Assembly (NCBI GenBank): GCA_031265535.1
Contig: JAISCO010000011.1
Coordinates: 1 to 16,371 of the forward strand
Source: Spirochaetaceae bacterium
Lineage (GTDB): Bacteria > Spirochaetota > Spirochaetia > Treponematales > Breznakiellaceae
Direction: 5' to 3'
DNA length: 16,371 nucleotides
Translations under genes and position numbers: made by a program
The notes under the pieces: model-generated
Told to the model about the DNA's origin: nothing
Databases searched by the model: none
What the model saw: the letters and a program-made list of their open reading frames with translations, nothing else
Part shown: positions 14,311 to 16,371 of the stretch, in pieces
Numbering within the stretch: the first letter of the stretch is position 1
Layout: the number at the start of each line of letters is the position of its first letter

Positions 14311-14409
14311 CGCCCCATCGGCAATTTTACTTTTAGAAAATTTATGGTAAAAAGGAAGGGATAAAGAAGTAAGAGGTAAAATCAATGAGCAATTATCAAT
14401 TAACAATTA
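14311..14409 (+). repeat. R3 block and heptamer arrays
   Basis: R3 (14311-14355) is followed by AAGGAAG, GGATAAA, GAAGTAA, GAGGTAA (14352-14379) and, after a short break, TCAATGA, GCAATTA, TCAATTA, ACAATTA (14382-14409). This shows both heptamer classes side by side. Confidence 0.75.
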
Positions 14410-14459
14410 ACAGGGGAAAAAGGAAGCCTAACAAAGTCAATAGAAAAAATGTTTGTGTT

Positions 14460-14473
14460 GGGGGGGGGGGGGG
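14460..14473 (+). repeat. G14 homopolymer tract
   Basis: Fourteen consecutive G residues on the plus strand (C14 in the direction of rnf/fliM transcription), eight bases beyond the rnfB terminator hairpin. Confidence 0.95.
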
Positions 14474-14475
14474 AT

Positions 14476-14513
14476 TAAATGGCAAGGGCGTAGGGGGAAC
14501 CCTACGCCCTTGC
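14476..14513 (-). terminator. Terminator at the end of the rnf operon
   Basis: A perfect 14-bp stem GCAAGGGCGTAGGG (14482-14495) with CCCTACGCCCTTGC (14500-14513), loop GGAA, 18 bp past the rnfB stop. On the minus strand it is followed only by ATTTAAT before the C14 run, so the T-tract is weak and some read-through toward fliM is possible. Confidence 0.7.
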
Positions 14514-14531
14514 GCTATGCCTGACGGCTTG

Positions 14532-15347
14532 TTAGGCGCAATCCGCGCTGTTTTCTAGCAGCCGCATAACTTTTTGAGGGCAGGCTTCTACACAAGCGCC
14601 GCAGGAGTTGCATTTACTGTAATCTATGCTGGGAATACCGTTTTCCAGAACAATCGCTTCCGTGGGGCATTTTTTTACACAAACGCCGCATTTGCCGCAG
14701 CCTATTTTACAGGTTTTTTTAACCATAGGCTTTATGGCATTGCGGTTGTTACAGAAAGCGAATACGCCTTTCTGCCCCTGAGGAATTAAGCGGATAATTC
14801 CCTGCGGACATTCGCCTACACAGACCTTGCAGCCCTTGCATTTATCATCGTCAATAACAGGGATACCGTTTGCGCCCATACTCAAAGCGCCAAACTTGCA
14901 AACCGTTACACAATCGCCGAAACCCATGCAGCCCCACGAGCAGAGCTTTGTGCCGCCCGCGCTTATCTTTGCGCCCCGGCACGTTTGAAGGCCGGTGTAT
15001 ACGCCCTTGGGCAAGGCCAACTCGCCGCTGCCCTGACAGGCGGCAACGGCGACAACCGGCTTTACATCGGCGCTGCCGCCGACAAGCGCGGCGCGTTTCT
15101 TTGTGGATTCGGCATCGGATACGGTACATTTGTCGGGAGCGGCCTCGTTGGCGGCGACCGCCGCGGCAAAGCCGTCGCAGCCGGGAAAGCCGCACGCGCC
15201 GCAATTCGCGCCCGGTAAAGTGTCGCGGATAAGGCCGATCAGTACATCGGTCTCGACATTAAATATTTTTCGGAAGATACCGAGCAGTATGCCCAGTATA
15301 AGGGCAAGCACAGCGGCAAAAATAGCGGTTACTAAAATTATGTTCAT
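14532..15347 (-). CDS. rnfB: Rnf complex subunit B (iron-sulfur ferredoxin-type)
   Basis: 271 residues. RnfB accepts electrons from reduced ferredoxin for the Rnf ferredoxin:NAD+ oxidoreductase, which pumps Na+ or H+. An N-terminal membrane helix (about 3-25) is followed by the RnfB-specific cluster motif GANCGACGFPGC plus DKC (Cys49, 52, 57, 74). Then come CSWGCMGFGDCVTVC (136-150) and three ferredoxin-like motifs: CKGCKVCVGECP (170-181), CGKCGVCVKKCP (217-228) and CNSCGACVEACP (246-257). This is a cysteine-rich, long-form RnfB as in anaerobic acetogens. GTGAGGG in the end of rnfA serves as ribosome binding site. It is the last gene of the operon, after rnfA by 7 bp. Confidence 0.95.
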   Translation of the reverse strand: MNIILVTAIFAAVLALILGILLGIFRKIFNVETDVLIGLIRDTLPGANCGACGFPGCDGFAAAVAANEAAPDKCTVSDAESTKKRAALVGGSADVKPVVAVAACQGSGELALPKGVYTGLQTCRGAKISAGGTKLCSWGCMGFGDCVTVCKFGALSMGANGIPVIDDDKCKGCKVCVGECPQGIIRLIPQGQKGVFAFCNNRNAIKPMVKKTCKIGCGKCGVCVKKCPTEAIVLENGIPSIDYSKCNSCGACVEACPQKVMRLLENSADCA

Positions 15348-15354
15348 AAAACCC

Positions 15355-15930
15355 TCACTTTACCAGGCCGGAAAAGCCCATGAATGCCATGGACATCAGC
15401 GCGGCGGACGCAAAAAGTATAGGCGTCCCCTTCAAAAAGCCGGGGATAGGGCTGGTACGGATACGTTTGCGTACCCCCGCAAGCAGAAGCAGCGCCAGCA
15501 TGAAACCCAGCGCGACGCCCACGGCATAGACAACCGATTCGGCATAGTTGTAGCCAAAGGAAATCGCGTTAAACGTCGCGCCCAGAATGGCGCAGTTTGT
15601 CGTTATCAGCGCAAGGTAGATGCCCATAGAACTGTACAAACCCGGAATCATCTTTTTTAGAAAGAATTCAACCAGTTGAACGAGGGCCGCTATCACGAGG
15701 ATGAACGCCAGGGTCTGCAAAAACACCATATTCAGCGGTACCAGGATGAGCATATATATAGGCCATGTAACCGCCGTCGCTATTACCGTAACAAAAGTTA
15801 CCGCCGCGCCCATGCCTATCGCCTTGTCCTCGTCGGTGGACATCCCGATAAACGGGCATAGCGCGAGAAAACTCATCAAAACGATGTTGTCAATTAAAAA
15901 CGCCTTAATAAAAACATTGAATAAATTCAT
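15355..15930 (-). CDS. rnfA: Rnf complex membrane subunit A
   Basis: 191 residues, the standard length, with about six membrane helices. RnfA pairs with RnfE around a buried Fe-S centre in the membrane part of the complex. The conserved cysteines are present: Cys25 in FLALCPFIGM and Cys113 in ITTNCAILG. Start at ATG 15930, directly after the rnfE stop (TAA then ATG, no gap), with AAGGAGGG inside the end of rnfE ten bases upstream, so translation is probably coupled. The order E-A-B fits the usual rnfCDGEAB operon. Confidence 0.95.
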   Translation of the reverse strand: MNLFNVFIKAFLIDNIVLMSFLALCPFIGMSTDEDKAIGMGAAVTFVTVIATAVTWPIYMLILVPLNMVFLQTLAFILVIAALVQLVEFFLKKMIPGLYSSMGIYLALITTNCAILGATFNAISFGYNYAESVVYAVGVALGFMLALLLLAGVRKRIRTSPIPGFLKGTPILFASAALMSMAFMGFSGLVK

Positions 15931-16371
15931 TTAACAGCAACCCTCCTTGTCCCTGTTTATCGGCGTCTTGCTCTGACGCTGCTTGATATAAAGTCCCAGG
16001 CTGATGAAAAGAGTAAACACGAAAAAACCGCCCGGCGGCAATGTAAAGAACAGTATGGGCTGATAGTTTTCGCCAAAAACCGGTATGTCGAGTATGGAGC
16101 CGTTGCCCAAAAGCTCGCGTATCACCGATATGCCCGTCAGCACCCACGTATAGCCCAGCCCCATGCCGAGTCCGTCCGCCACCGAATATATAGCCGGCTG
16201 CTTGGACGAGAAGGCTTCCACGCGCCCCATTATGATGCAGTTTACTACGATGAGCGGTATGAAAACGCCCATAGCCTTTGAAAGCGCCGGGAAGTAGGCT
16301 TGCAGCACATAGTCGATTATCGTGGTGAACGCCGCGATTACGATGATGAATATCGGGATTCTGACCGATGA
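15931..16371 (-). CDS. rnfE: Rnf complex membrane subunit E (5' end beyond the window)
   Basis: 146 codons visible, entering from the right edge in frame (SSVRIPIFIIVIAAFTTIID...). Roughly 50-60 N-terminal residues are missing compared with the family's ~200. Recognisable RnfE text: VLQAYFPALSKAMGVFIPLIVVNC, with the conserved cysteine, then VADGLGMGLGYTWVL and GVFIPL/PPGGFF-type loops. A GTG inside the frame at 16308 is not the start, since homology continues upstream. The C-terminal tail (KQRQSKTPINRDKEGCC) ends in two cysteines. rnfC, D and G are expected just outside. Confidence 0.93.
   Translation of the reverse strand, partial: SSVRIPIFIIVIAAFTTIIDYVLQAYFPALSKAMGVFIPLIVVNCIIMGRVEAFSSKQPAIYSVADGLGMGLGYTWVLTGISVIRELLGNGSILDIPVFGENYQPILFFTLPPGGFFVFTLFISLGLYIKQRQSKTPINRDKEGCC

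Noticed and set aside
14001..14406. Several overlapping open frames on both strands
   Set aside because: All translate the tandem R2 units and repeat the same peptide. No initiation signals.

Overview
The window looks like chromosomal DNA from a spirochaete, most probably a Treponema-like anaerobe of the gut or termite-gut type. The reasons are a flagellar switch operon in which fliM is followed by a long FliY-type switch protein, an Rnf ferredoxin:NAD+ oxidoreductase operon, several small lipoproteins plus lgt, and long poly-G/poly-C runs in spacers. No rRNA marker is present, so the taxonomy is inference.

Layout, left to right. (1) 1-947 is gene-free by my reading. It holds a heptamer array, a dispersed repeat (R1) ending in a perfect 32-bp palindrome, a perfect-consensus promoter, overlapping hairpins and a C14 tract. 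(2) 948-1262 is a small lipoprotein, followed by three tandem hairpins. (3) On the minus strand are an ArsB/NhaD-type permease (1494-2798) and the manganese exporter mntP (2914-3474). mntP sits behind a textbook yybP-ykoY manganese riboswitch whose closing stem overlaps an intrinsic terminator. (4) 3684-3896 holds two R2 repeats, then a plus-strand lipoprotein cluster: a broken astacin-type metalloprotease lipoprotein (3941-5518) and two intact lipoproteins (5537-6052; 6049-7350). (5) 7351-7831 is a repeat mosaic leading into a DHH phosphoesterase gene (7832-8737). (6) lgt (8873-9943, minus) is followed by the second, inverted R1 copy. (7) The minus-strand operon fliM-fliY-minD/parA-like (13594 to 10333) lies behind more R2 and heptamer repeats. 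(8) The 3' part of an rnf operon (rnfE partial, rnfA, rnfB; minus) runs off the right edge.

How it fits together. FliM and FliY form the flagellar C-ring, and the linked MinD/ParA ATPase resembles FlhG-type proteins that act on C-ring assembly. RnfE/A/B belong to the membrane complex coupling ferredoxin oxidation to ion pumping. Lgt would lipidate the lipoproteins encoded nearby.

The most unusual content is between the genes. The spacers are built from degenerate 7-nt tandem repeats, a ~90-103-bp repeat family (R2) and palindromic R1. R2 copies point the same end at the predicted promoters of three separate genes, and two of those promoters carry G6/G7 runs in the -35/-10 spacer, a layout that would suit slipped-strand phase variation.
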